DNA of 64,000 nt, from positions 47,135,013-47,199,012 of the forward strand of contig JACMZG010001914.1 in NCBI GenBank assembly GCA_018340805.1, given 5' to 3'. Positions 45,943 to 55,959 of this stretch are shown in pieces (within the stretch, counting starts at the first letter, position 1; the number at the start of each line of letters is the position of its first letter). Source of the stretch: Microvelia longipes (lineage: Eukaryota > Arthropoda > Insecta > Hemiptera > Veliidae). Under the pieces are notes generated by a model that had not been told where the DNA came from, searched no databases, and saw only the letters and a list, made by a program, of their open reading frames with translations. A program made the position numbers and the translations under genes.

Positions 45943-47049
45943 ATGAACAGAAAACAGTACCATAAGATTGGAGCCCAAAGAAAAATTATAAGAAACTTTT
46001 TCGATAGTATTATCAATGAAAATTCTATTGTAGACGAAGAAATTTTAAAGGACAAAGGAAACAGATTGTTTGGACTAGACAATGAAATTAGAAATTTACT
46101 TTTAAATGACGATGATGTAACAGAGCAAGAATGGACACAAGAAATGAACGAAATAGACAGTTATAGAGATCAATACATAAATTTGTTATCAAAGTTTAAA
46201 ACACATAAAGAATCAGAAGCACATCAAAGCAAAGCCATAAACTGTACAAAGAAAGGGCGCTTACCCGAAATTAAATTGACAGTTTTTGATGGAAATTTGA
46301 AGAATTGGTTGACGTTTTGGGGACAATTTAAGAAGATAGGCGATGACAACGAGATTCCTCAAGATGACAAATACCAATATTTATTGAATGCTACGGAAGG
46401 AAGAGCGAAAATGCTGGTCGAAAGCTTCCCTCCATCGGGTAACAATTATTGTAAAGCATTGAGTGCATTAAAAGAACGCTTTGCAAGGGACGAAATGTTA
46501 GTAGAACATTTTGTTCGAGAATTGTTACAAATTATGATTTTTCAAGTTACAAACAAAAATAAAAAATCTTTATCAGACCTTTATGACGCAATCGTCCTAC
46601 CACTCAATGCTTTAGAAACATTAAACATGACTAGGGACAGTTATGCAGCCATGTTAATACCAATGATAGAATCAGCTCTCCCTAGTGATGTTTTAATAGA
46701 ATGGGAAAGAACTAAACATAAAATTAATGATGTTTTAGATTATTCTAAAACTACTACCTCTAGTTCTTCTACTGAGTCTAAGAAAGAAAAACAAGCAAAT
46801 ACCCTTGATAATCTAATGAAATTTCTTAGACATGAAGTAGAAGGACAAGAGAGAGTCCGTGTTGCACAACAACAATTTCAAGTTAATAGTTCCGATGAAA
46901 GTAAGTTACCCACTGCAGATTTGCTATTAAATAAAATTAATTCTCCGGATTCCAAAAGTAGGGCTAAACTTATATGCATATTTTGTAGTAAAGATCATTT
47001 AAGTCAGGATTGTCGTAGGGGAAGTTTCTTAACTTTAAAAAAAGAGTGA
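45943..47049 (+). pseudogene. gag: BEL/Pao gag (BEL-2)
   Basis: ATG at 45943 opens a 368-codon frame after a leader of about 90 bases. Residues about 105-125 carry the LPEIKLTVFDGNLKNWLTFW signature of DUF1759-type gag, comparable to BEL-1 but clearly from another lineage. A long helical region follows (ALSALKERF, LLQIMIF), then a serine-rich linker and the first zinc knuckle CIFCSKDHLSQDC near the end. The frame ends at a stop right after an AAAAAAA run, while the next frame continues with two more zinc knuckles, so a one-base change in the homopolymer (or a sequencing error) separates them. It forms the capsid in intact relatives. Confidence 0.88.
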
Positions 47050-47506
47050 TCTTATAACTAAAAATAGAGGGTGTTTTGCATGTTTAAAGAGGAATCATAT
47101 ATCGAGTAAATGTAGAACACCACCAAAGTGTCTGATCTGTAGGAGAGATCACCATGCCATAGTTTGTCCTGATTTGCCTAATCATAAACGTGAGAAGAAA
47201 GATAGTGAGGAGAAACAAATTAAAACAGAAAATAAGATAGTTAAAGTTAGTAGTCAATTAAATGAAGGGTTAGAGATATTTATGCAAACTTTGGTAGTTA
47301 AAGTTGTAAATCCAAATAATCCGAATAAGTACGTAAATGCGAGAGTGATGCTTGATACTGGTTCTCAAAAATCGTATGTACTTAGTAGTATTGCAAAAAA
47401 AATTGCGTTACCAAAAGTTGGTCAATGTTTTATGAACCATTCACTATTTGGTGGAGTGGATCTATTCAGAAACATGAACAGTATAAAGTTAGATTACAGA
47501 AAATAA
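47045..47506 (+). pseudogene. pol: BEL-2 zinc knuckles and protease, first part
   Basis: From 47045 the frame reads two more zinc knuckles, CFACLKRNHISSKC (CX2CX4HX4C) and CLICRRDHHAIVC, then a lysine-rich linker, then the aspartic protease with VMLDTGSQKSYV near 47347. The stop at 47504 follows another A-rich stretch (CAGAAAATAATG), after which the protein continues in the third frame. It cleaves the polyprotein in intact relatives. Its start codon is not real; it is a continuation of gag. Confidence 0.85.
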
Positions 47507-47507
47507 T

Positions 47508-47927
47508 GACGGGGATGAAATTTTTGATTTAGTTGTTTACTCTCAGGAAAAAATTTGTAATTTTATCCCTAAAATAAAAGATTCTGATTTAATTAATAAA
47601 TTAAAAGAAAATAATATTCAAATTTTTGATACTGTTCGAAATGATTTAGTTAGTGATGACATAGGATTATTATTAGGTGCAGATGTTATAGGAATGATAC
47701 TATCGGGACGGATATGTAAATTAGATAAAATTACGTGTGTAGACACTGCATTAGGATGGACGATGATGGGTAGTTACGAGAAAAGTTTAATAAATGTAAA
47801 TTCTGCTTTTTCTTTAAAAAATATGTCTAGGTTAGCCAGTTTGTGGGACTTAGAAACTATTGGGATTAAAGATCCTATAACAGTGTTGAAAGAGCATGAA
47901 AAAGATCAACTAGTGATAAAAATTTGA
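47508..47927 (+). pseudogene. pol: BEL-2 protease C-terminal part
   Basis: Frame from about 47508 with GLLLGADVIGMILSG and ALGWTMMGSY, the conserved second half of the DUF1758 protease region and the start of the linker to RT. It ends at 47927 after an AAAAA run, and the next segment resumes in another frame (FEDSLTMNKLKRYEVRLPW). Confidence 0.82.
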
Positions 47928-48486
47928 AGATTCATTAACAATGAATAAACTCAAAAGGTACGAAGTCAGGTTACCTTGGGCGATAGATGAAGTTGTACTA
48001 GAAAGAAATGAAGAGGTGGCTAAGGTAAGATTAAAGAGTACGACTAAGAAATTAAATAAATTAGGTAGAGTAAATAATTACGACAAGGAATTTAAAATGT
48101 GGTTAGAAATGGGTGTTATTGAAATTGTACCGGAAGATGAGATTGATAAAGTAGACAAAAAGGATTTAGTTGGAAAAAATAAATATTTAAAATTACTGAG
48201 AGAACAATTAAGAAATAGGTTCAGGAAAGAATATTTGAGTTTGCTAGTCCATAAGAGGGACGCATGTAAAGAAAGAGGAGACATTCGAGTTGGAGATGTA
48301 GTGTTGGTTGAGGTAGAAAATAAAATGAGAGTGCAATGGCCATTAGCAAAAGTAGTTGAGTTAATACCAGGAAAGGATAGAGTAGAAAGAGTAGCGAGAG
48401 TAAAAACAGAAAAAGGAGAAATAGTTCGGGCAGTAGAAACTGTACCCGTTAGAGGTGAGGATAAGCTCAGAAGTAAAAGAGTGTGA
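47921..48486 (+). pseudogene. pol: BEL-2 pre-RT segment fused to C-terminal DUF5641-like domain
   Basis: The first half, KRYEVRLPW to VIEIVPEDE (to about 48140), is the conserved lead-in to the BEL RT domain. The second half, REQLRNRFRKEYLSLL, then IRVGDVVLVEV, then WPLAKVVELIPGKD and ARVKT, is the DUF5641-like domain that normally follows the integrase. RT, RNase H and integrase core, roughly 1,100-1,200 residues in full-length relatives, are missing, and the joint near 48130-48180 keeps the reading frame. This is the defining deletion of the element. A frame change near the end separates the final tail. Confidence 0.88.
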
Positions 48487-48640
48487 TAAGGAAATCAGAA
48501 AGGCGGAGGAAATAGAAGAAAACAACAAAGTGACAGAAAGAGTTGGGAATGACGAAGCAGATATTAGAACGAAAAAAGATAATGAGAAAAAATCAAAGTA
48601 CGGGAGGACTTTAAGAAAACCTGATAGGTTTCAGTCATAA
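48455..48640 (+). pseudogene. pol: BEL-2 pol C-terminal tail
   Basis: A charged tail rich in E, K and N ends SKYGRTLRKPDRFQS and a stop. The GRxxRxPxRF ending is characteristic of BEL/Pao pol. It is in a different frame from the DUF5641-like domain, so a small indel lies between about 48455 and 48486. Confidence 0.75.
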
Positions 48641-48786
48641 GTTTAAATTTTTTTTGATTAGTATTTAAATGTTGTTATTGTGTTTAATTTTGTTTAGTTT
48701 ATCTAGTTGTGTTGTTGTGCAACAAAAAAAAAATAATGAAATTAAATGAATGAATGAGTGAATGAATGTTATACTTTTTTTCGGCT

Positions 48787-48794
48787 GGGAAGGA
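48787..48794 (+). other. BEL-2 polypurine tract
   Basis: GGGAAGGA directly in front of the 3' LTR, the position of the plus-strand primer. Confidence 0.7.
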
Positions 48795-48929
48795 TGTTAA
48801 AAATGAATGAATGACAGATGACAGTGAGAGTTAATATATTTATAATGTTTATTTTAAAGTCATTCTTTTTGTGATTTTTGATTAAGAAAAATATATTTGA
48901 GATTGAACAATCCATTCTTGTTTGAAACA
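48795..48929 (+). repeat. BEL-2 3' LTR
   Basis: 135 bp, nearly identical to the 5' LTR, followed by target duplication AATAC at 48930-48934. Confidence 0.92.
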
Positions 48930-48934
48930 AATAC

Positions 48935-49262
48935 TAAATCAAATATTATACTTATCAATAAACTCATCTATAGAATTTAATTCTTCGAGCAGCAAATAAT
49001 CCTTTAATAATTTTACAAAACTTTTAATGTGAAGTTGTTAAGTATTAGGACTTAAGCAGTTGAACAATCTAATTGCACGGCACGAATCTAAGGCAATATA
49101 AATAGTATGTAAACTACAGCAGAGAACAACAATTGTGTTCCTGGTGTTTTGTAAACGTGAATGTTTATTCTTCAGGTTACACAAAACTATGGTGGTCCTT
49201 TTAAAATCAACAATATATTGTTGATTTTAGCTCGATATTAAAATAAGCATAAGCTCAGTTTG
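48935..49262. other. no feature recognised
   Basis: AT-rich flank of BEL-2. Confidence 0.4.
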
Positions 49263-49840
49263 TGCTAATCTTGCTGAAAAATTCTGTCGCGGTAGTCCGC
49301 ACGTCGGGGGAATTTCCTTTAGAATGCGTGTTTCCGTGTTTGGCAATCCATTTCTTGCCAAAACAAATGGCAAGAAATGGCCGGGAAAAGGTTCCGGTTT
49401 ATGCTTTATAACTTGAGCAGTTACTAAATTATCAAGCACTACTCGTAACTAATTTTTTCTGTGTTTTTCAATGGAAATGCGCACAATTATCCTATTGGCT
49501 ATACAAAACTATACGCACTAATATTAGCACTAGTATAATGCTCAGTTGGTTTTCTGGTTGGTTTCTTCAAAGGTTTTAGCGCATTTCCTTTGACAAATGC
49601 AGAAAACATAAGTTACCCTAATTGAAGACCTTTTCCGTGGCAAAAAATAATCCTTGAATTTTGCCTATTTTTTGAAAAATTGGCAAACCGGGTTAATGAC
49701 ATCGCAACATTCTGGTTTTTAATAGGGTTCTTGTCCTCCCCAAAATTGATTAATATAAGTTTGATTAAGAAATAATTATCCGTTCGAGACATTTGTCGAA
49801 TTATTAAAATTAGATGGTTGTCTTTTGCCCACTTTTTGAA
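49263..49840. mobile_element. older relative of the 56-kb fold-back element
   Basis: CGCGGTAGTCCGCACGTCGG, GAATGCGTGTTTCCGTG, CGTAACTAATTTTTTCTGTG and AATGCGCACAATTATCC match the left arm and loop of 55960-56667. The right arm is kept only for about 35 bases (GCGCATTTCCTTTGACAAAT onward). Beyond it, GGCAAACCGGGTTAATGACA and AATAGGGTTCTTGTCCTC match 57300-57380. The minus frame at 49227-49439 is a shadow of this repeat. Confidence 0.7.
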
Positions 49841-51156
49841 GAGTGTACTTTTTGGTTACAGGGTACATAGTACAACATTGTTATCACAATAAATGATTAT
49901 TTCAAAACCAACCGAATTTTTTATGAAGAGTGACTTCATTTTGAAAAATTATTTGATTCGTCATTTACACCTAAGCCCATCCAATTACACGCTGTATATA
50001 ATGCAAATAAAACGATTAAGCAATTTGATGGTGTCAAGATTCGAACCTGGGCGTCTTTCTTGAGTTCATAGAGAGATCATATTGTTTCCAATGCGGTTTA
50101 TTTTCGCTAAGAGCCTCAAAGTTTATCGAAAACGACACTATTTTATCCAAAATGACACATAATTGGTTAAATCACCATAAAAAAGTGTAAGCTTAGATTT
50201 ACAAACCGAAAATTGACTTTCATACATATACCAGAACGATTCAATAAATTATTTGTCGAGGTAATCAAAGCTTTTCACGTGGATAATACAATTAAAAACT
50301 AATAGATACGGAGTAGTGCAGAAACTAAGATAAAGGATTTTTCATTCGCACTCTTAAAACATGTCTACTTTAAATTATTACAAATAAAGCAACTTATGTT
50401 TTCAAGCATAAGCGCTGTTATTTTTTTATTTTAGGACATTTTGTACATCATTTATTTGGGGATTACTTATCAGTCAAAACTAGTGGTTCAAAACTAGGTT
50501 AATTGCCACCTCAGAGAAACACTACATGGGTGCAAATTTTAAGGTATTAACGTTATAAAATATTTATTTATAGCTACAAAGAAACAAGAAATTAAATGTA
50601 TCGTAGAAAATGCTTTAATTTTATCAAATTTAAAGCATTTCCTCAAAACTATAAGTATTGAAACCAAATTAAAATATGAACTCGCCGTACTATAATTAAA
50701 ATTGTATTACATCATAAGGCTTAAGTTTAAAGCCTACTTATTGTATGATCTCAAAGGTTTTCAATGTTTCCTTAGGAAAGTAAATTCTTTTTTATTTCAA
50801 AGTTTAACTACATTTTTCATTAGGGATATACACTTCTTGAATTTTTCACATTTTTTTTATCTGCAGACACTAACTAATTATATAGACAAGCTTTATACTT
50901 ATAATTTCAAAGGTTGAGATTTCCCAATAAGGAAAAGTTATGAATCATCGGGAAATGTTCTTTACCAACAGGAAAGGACACGTGACTTAAAGCTCAAAGG
51001 AAAAATGTTTTGGGTATTTTTGGTATTCTGAATTTTTGTTAGACAACTACTTCACGAGGCAGGATCAAAGATAGAGACAAAACATTCTTTAGATAATTCC
51101 TTTAAATGTTTTAAGCATTTATTACAGACTTGATATTTACCTTGCATAATTACCGA
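49841..51156. other. no gene; one tRNA-like box
   Basis: AT-rich. AGATTCGAACCTGGGCG at 50037-50053 is a B-box-like sequence on the minus strand, but no partner A box or tRNA fold was found. The frame at 50702-50917 has no motif I recognise. Confidence 0.4.
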
Positions 51157-51290
51157 GTCTGGTAGCTCACTGGTAGAGCGCTTGACTTTCCACTTTGAGA
51201 ACGAGGTTCAATTCCATACGGGAGAGAACCTCAATGTGGAATTATCCTTAGTATTGTACACTCGTTAGTTGAATGCGCAAATAAATAAAT
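51157..51290 (+). mobile_element. tRNA-derived SINE-like sequence
   Basis: TGGTAGCTCACTGGTAGAGC (A-box-like) and AGGTTCAATTCC (B-box-like, one mismatch from GGTTCGANTCC) lie about 35 bases apart in a tRNA-like head. A short body follows and then an AAATAAATAAATT tail. The anticodon arm does not pair well, so it is not a functional tRNA. Confidence 0.6.
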
Positions 51291-51540
51291 TAACCAATAC
51301 CTGGAAATACATCTGTAAAAATTAAATGTTATGTAATGGTAATTATAAATAGTTCTAAATTTTTAATTGAATATAGTGCAAATAAATAATTTAAAAAAAT
51401 AAATAAATAAAATAAATATATAAATAAATAAAAAATAAAGGAAAAGAAAAACGTTACTTAGCGAACTTAATGTTGCCACAGCTACGGCTGATAAGTAAAT
51501 TATTATTTTTTATATTCTGTATTTTGTTAATGTTAATATT
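51291..51540. other. A-rich/AAAT simple sequence, no gene
   Basis: Includes an AAATAAAT-type low-complexity stretch at about 51375-51440. Confidence 0.5.
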
Positions 51541-51592
51541 TTTTTCTAATAAATGGCTATTCATTCATTCATTCATTCATTCATTCATTCAT
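51541..51592. repeat. (ATTC)n microsatellite
   Basis: About ten ATTC units. GTACACTCGT follows, a string also present in the SINE-like body at about 51255. Confidence 0.9.
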
Positions 51593-52891
51593 TGTACACT
51601 CGTGAGATCAGTAATTCAAGACCAGCCAACACACCCAGGGTTTACCTGGTTTCCATGGCTGCCAATATTCTAATGCGGGGATAGTTCGTGTTTCGTACTA
51701 GACATGTCTGGATCCACGTTGTCTCCAGCTCACGAAAAAACAATTTATTTAATATAGTATTAGCGTGGGTTGTGTATTTTACCTATAAATTAGGTATATA
51801 TTAAATTAAATGAAGTTAATCTTAACATTATCAAGTCGCATGGCCCTCAGTTTTAGTTGGGCTGTTTAGAAATTACCTATTAAAAAATATATAAATAAAT
51901 AACGGAGCCGATTGAGAGTCCGTTGAATATTGCTCGGCTTACGATAGAAAAATGAAGTTTGTTTTACATCTTTCTAACTTTTATCTTTTTTTATTACACT
52001 AATGATGGTCTCATGTTAGGTTGAAAGTGCTGTATTACAATTAGAATAAATATTATTTTTTCTGGAGAGATTATTTTCTTCATTTCCTAGATAACCTACT
52101 TTTAAAAAGATAGACAGCTATGAAAAATAGATTTCTTGAAATCTTTTTTATAATATTTTTTTATTAGTCAGCATATATTATATTGTTATTATTTATTTCT
52201 AGTGCTATGAGTCAGTGTCATGGTAGATCATAAAAAACCTAAAAAACTCAAGAAGAGCGAAGCGACAAACAAGTTTTATTTAAGTTGGAAATTTTCCAAA
52301 ACACTTTACAACACTCTGCTCTACTTCTGAAATCATCAACTCTGCAGGAATAGATAGAGCAGCTCTAGAAATTGGGGTCTCTGGTTATAGGGTTTTATAA
52401 CCTCAATTCTAAAGAAATAGAGAAATAAATAGATACATAATGCGAACGAGCGGAGCAAAATTAGTTCAATGAAATATTCTAATTATTTCAAATTTTATTT
52501 CTATTGTTTACGCTTTTAAAGCTTTTTACTTTTCCTTGCCCCCTACTGTAGGTGTGTAGGGAATGTATTGTTATGTTCTATTGCCGTTGGGTTTTCATTG
52601 TGAATCTGACATTGAATCGAAGAAGAAATATGCAAATCAAATGTTAAAACGTTAACTAAGAAAACTCATTCTTCCGATATTGAAATATTTACTTGGTATT
52701 AAATATTTATTTGATTATTGAATTATTTACCAACTATTACCATCACCTAAAGATAATAAATTTAATTAGTTATTACCAAATATTTACTGTAGGGTCTTCA
52801 AGCTTATAATCGCACTTCAAACACATAAAAATAAATTCAACAAATATCGATAAAAGATATAAATAAATATTAACTCATTTAATTTTTAATA
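51593..52891. other. no gene seen
   Basis: It contains AGAGCGAAGCGAC at about 52255, flanked at a short distance by AAAACT and AGTTTT, and ACGAGCGGAGC near 52447. Otherwise AT-rich. Confidence 0.4.
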
Positions 52892-53221
52892 TTGGCCCAG
52901 GGGAAACTTGTAAAAAAGGCTTTTATAACATACAAGATCATAACATTTCCGTCCTTGGTTATTTTAGAGTCGTGTAAGCTAGTGGGAAAATATCCAAAAA
53001 TATTCCAAACTCACTCTAGCGTGCACAATTTTAACACTAGAAATAAGTTGGATCTGTATCCAAAGAAATGTAGAACATCAGTATTTAAAGCGTCACCATT
53101 CAATTTGGCTATAAGTTGTTACAATAAACTACCTCACTCAGTTAGATAATTTGAAAAGATTCATTCCTTTATTAAAGATACAAAAAAATTCTTGATAGAG
53201 AAAGCCAGAAATCCTGCATAA
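52892..53221 (+). pseudogene. LINE RT C-terminal fragment with in-frame stop
   Basis: The frame reads TYKIITFPSLVILESCKL, then THSSVHNFNTRNKLDL, then FNLAISCYNKLPHSVR, the H-x-HNTRxK…YNxLPxxIR pattern found at the end of CR1/jockey-like LINE pol. A TAA at 53147-53149 interrupts it in frame. The same frame continues for 23 residues (FEKIHSFIKDTKKFLIEK and five more) to a stop at 53219-53221, so the TAA is a nonsense change near the true C-terminus. No start codon belongs to this piece. It is a dead 5'-truncated copy. Confidence 0.75.
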
Positions 53222-53421
53222 ATCCTGATGCAATGAATCCTGCATTAATTGCAGGATTTTATTACATAATATAATCCTATATTATAAATTGTGCTTCATT
53301 ATATTGTTAGCTATGTAGTTGTGTGCTATGTTTTTTATTTAATTATTTGTGTATTATTTGACTTGTTATATACTTATTTATGAAGTCACTTAACTAATAA
53401 AGAATAATAATAATAACGATA
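52892..53421 (+). mobile_element. 5'-truncated LINE with (TAA)n tail
   Basis: RT tail plus a 3' UTR of about 190 bases ending AATAAAGAATAATAATAATAA. Distinct in sequence from the 5.4-kb LINE. Confidence 0.6.
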
Positions 53422-53869
53422 ATTATTCGCACAAAAACGTTTTATACTTGTAAAGCATTAAAAATAAGAAGTAAAGCAACAATCATCTAATAACATTTTT
53501 ACCAATTTTAAACATATAAAACAAATAAAGAGGTAATTAAATAAATGAAAATGAATGAGAGCATAAATTGCAAAGTTGAAGACAGGCTGGCAATAACAAC
53601 TGTTGTGCCATTATTTTGGTTTGTATAAACTTTTGATTTATTGAATTAACACTTCTTATACTTAGCACTCCAAATTTATTATCTTTCAGAAAAGAATAGC
53701 TATAAACTTTGAAACAAACTTTTTGTTCAAAAGGTTTTAGGAGAATGGAAGGCTTTTTTTTATTGTAGAATGTGAAGATAATGTATGGTTAAATCAGAAA
53801 TCCTTTGTAACTATTTAAACTTTAGGAAAGTAGAATTTAGTCAACTTACATAATTTTTGGAAGTGCAAA
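53422..53869. other. no feature recognised
   Basis: AT-rich and non-coding. Confidence 0.4.
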
Positions 53870-54530
53870 GTCCTATGGATTTACATACGTCATAGATAAA
53901 TTCTAGGTAATAGATTAAAATAAGTTTATAAAATAATGACGTCATAAATTATCATAGGCTATGGATGTGTTAACACATAGATTTACTTACGCTTTAACTG
54001 AAGGAAGTCATATATTTATCTACGTTATAAAACAATTTCGTCAAAGATTTACATAAGGATGTAAATAAAAGTCTATCTACAAATAAATTTCAACCAATGT
54101 AATGATGACAAAACCAGCTTTCAACCTAATACAGGTCATCCTCAGTGCCGGTGAGAAGAAGCTAATTTTTCCTCTTGAGTCTTGTTACAAGATTTGAGAC
54201 TGGATACAGACCAGTCATCATTACATTAGTTGAAATTTATTTGTGGATAGACTTTTATTTACATACTTATGGTATAAAATCCACTAGCGCTTATAATTTA
54301 AATATATACATAAGGTATAAACGAATGAAGTTATAAAGTCATAGATTTATCTGCGTTATAAAACTATTAAGTCGATTTACATATGGTATAAACAAATGAA
54401 GTCATGCATGCATATAGGTTATGTAATAGTTAAGACATAGATTTACGTTCAGTACGAACGTATGTAGTTGTAGCTTTATGTACGTCGTGAAAGGGTTTAG
54501 TCTTAGAAGTACATAAGATATAAAAAAGTT
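53870..54530. repeat. degenerate minisatellite of about 45-60 bp units
   Basis: Recurring ATAGATTTAYCTACGTTATAA, then AARTCGATTTACATAAGGTATAAAC, then GAATGAAGTCAT in decayed copies. It is interrupted by the inverted-repeat element at 54053-54272. Confidence 0.6.
54053..54272. mobile_element. MITE-like element with long terminal inverted repeats
   Basis: About 50-bp inverted ends: CATAAGGATGTAAATAAAAG, then TCTATCTACAAATAAATTTC and ATGTAATGATGAC on the left, with only about three differences on the right. The middle of about 100 bp has CAGCTTTCAACCT and GGTCATCCTCAG. No coding capacity. It sits inside the degenerate minisatellite. Confidence 0.75.
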
Positions 54531-54994
54531 ATCATACTTTAATAAATATTACCATACTTTATAAGTATTATCATACTTTAATACTTTAATTGAATATTCG
54601 TCAATATAGTGTATGGTATTTTTAAATTCATGGATATGTGAAGTCATGGAAGGCTTTAGATTGAAATCTGAAATACGACCCCAATACGTTTAGAAAGAAT
54701 CCAAATTGACTATGAGTCATTCGAACATGAATTGCCTTGTGTAATTTCCCAAAATAACATATCATTATGAAATTTAAACGTGCCAAATACATTATTCAGT
54801 CTTTTTTGCATAAAAATCTTTTTGTTATTTTTTTTAAATAACAATATTAATGTCAGTTTAGAAGCTTGAGGACCATCATGAATACTACCTGTTGGAATAA
54901 CTTCGAATTAGAGCTATTGTGCCGAAAGCAAATAAAATATATATAAAAGCTAATAGCACAACTATTGTCCTAGATGCTCATACTTTGAAGGCTC
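54531..54994. other. no gene; small ATCATACTTTAATA repeats
   Basis: Three short copies of ATCATACTTTA at 54530-54585; otherwise nothing. Confidence 0.4.
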
Positions 54995-55232
54995 CGTATC
55001 GTTCCGTCGACAAATCACTTGTTCGACAGATCATTCCATCGACAAATCATAGCGTCGACAAATCATTGCGTCGACAAATCGTTCCATCGTCAAATAATTT
55101 GAGTTTGTCGACGGAACGAATCGGGTTGTTGCGTCGACAAATCATTCCATCGACAAATCGTTCCGTTGACAAATAACTTGTCGACGCAGTGATCAGTCGA
55201 CGGAGTGATTTGTCGACGAAACGAAATCACAC
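54995..55232. repeat. GTCGAC-centred minisatellite in both orientations
   Basis: About ten units of 16-18 bp (CATTCCATCGACAAAT type). Units are mostly in one orientation on the left, inverted at 55091-55110 (TTTGTCGACGGAACGA) and again at the right end (GTGATTTGTCGACGAAACG), so the whole block can fold back. The frame at 54919-55176 merely translates it. Confidence 0.85.
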
Positions 55233-55959
55233 CACTTTGAATCCTGAATCCTATTAAAAGGTCTTTAAATGTTATGATCCAAACTAGCTGCCAAATATAT
55301 AACTAAGCTGGGCGTGGCTTGTACAACTACCTCGGAGATATTGTTGCTCTATCGTATTATTCGGGAATTTATAGTTACATATGGGATTTTACCATGAATT
55401 AAGCTTATTTTCGTACTGTAGACCGCTTCGTGGCCACCTATTATTTATATACATTTGTGATTCTAGTGCTCAACGCCACCACAGAAACTTTTGGGTTTTC
55501 TGAATATTTAATTAAACGGGGTGTCACATTTGATATGCACCCTCTCCAATTATTTATTTTAGGACATTAAATAAAAATGCATAAAACGTTGACCGTCTGA
55601 AAGTGACACGTCATGAATACAAGTTATTTTCTTTGTAGACTTTTCTTTCTTCACCTTTACACATCCAGACTATTTTTTTCTTTGTAAATGTTTTAAAATT
55701 TTAAACAAAAATGACTTACGCAGACAGTGTAACTTAACATGAAACGGAATTTAAACGTAAGTAGAGATATAAAGGATTTCTTTTCAACGTACTTATTTTA
55801 CATATTAAAGCTGTCACTGGCAGATTTCAGGTTAAAGTCTTCTGATAAAACCAGCTTAGACTATAGTGAACTCCCAAAAGAAAAACAAAGTAATAAAATT
55901 TAAGCTGTGGAAAGAGGAGGGGGGATAGTTTTATTTTATAAAAGATGATAATTTCATAA
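55233..55959. other. no feature recognised
   Basis: AT-rich, non-coding. A patch at 55310-55450 is slightly less AT-rich. Confidence 0.4.

Larger units (their letters stand above)
45692..48934 (+). mobile_element. BEL-2: complete but internally deleted BEL/Pao retrotransposon
   Basis: Two 135-bp LTRs (45697-45831 and 48795-48929), starting TGTTAAAAATG and ending GTTTGAAACA, differ only by a one-base indel in a T run and a one-base indel at GAG(T)ATTG. The element is flanked by the exact 5-bp repeat AATAC (45692-45696 and 48930-48934), the duplication size usual for BEL/Pao. Between are a primer site, gag, zinc knuckles, protease, the very start of the RT region, then the C-terminal integrase-associated domain, and a purine tract. 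RT core, RNase H and integrase core are gone, so the element is non-autonomous. Near-identical LTRs imply a recent insertion, so it was probably mobilised by enzymes made elsewhere. Confidence 0.9.

Noticed and set aside
50037..50053. tRNA gene on the minus strand (B-box-like sequence)
   Set aside because: No A box or cloverleaf could be found around it.
51157..51230. Functional tRNA gene
   Set aside because: A and B boxes carry mismatches and the anticodon arm does not pair; a SINE-like body and A-rich tail follow.
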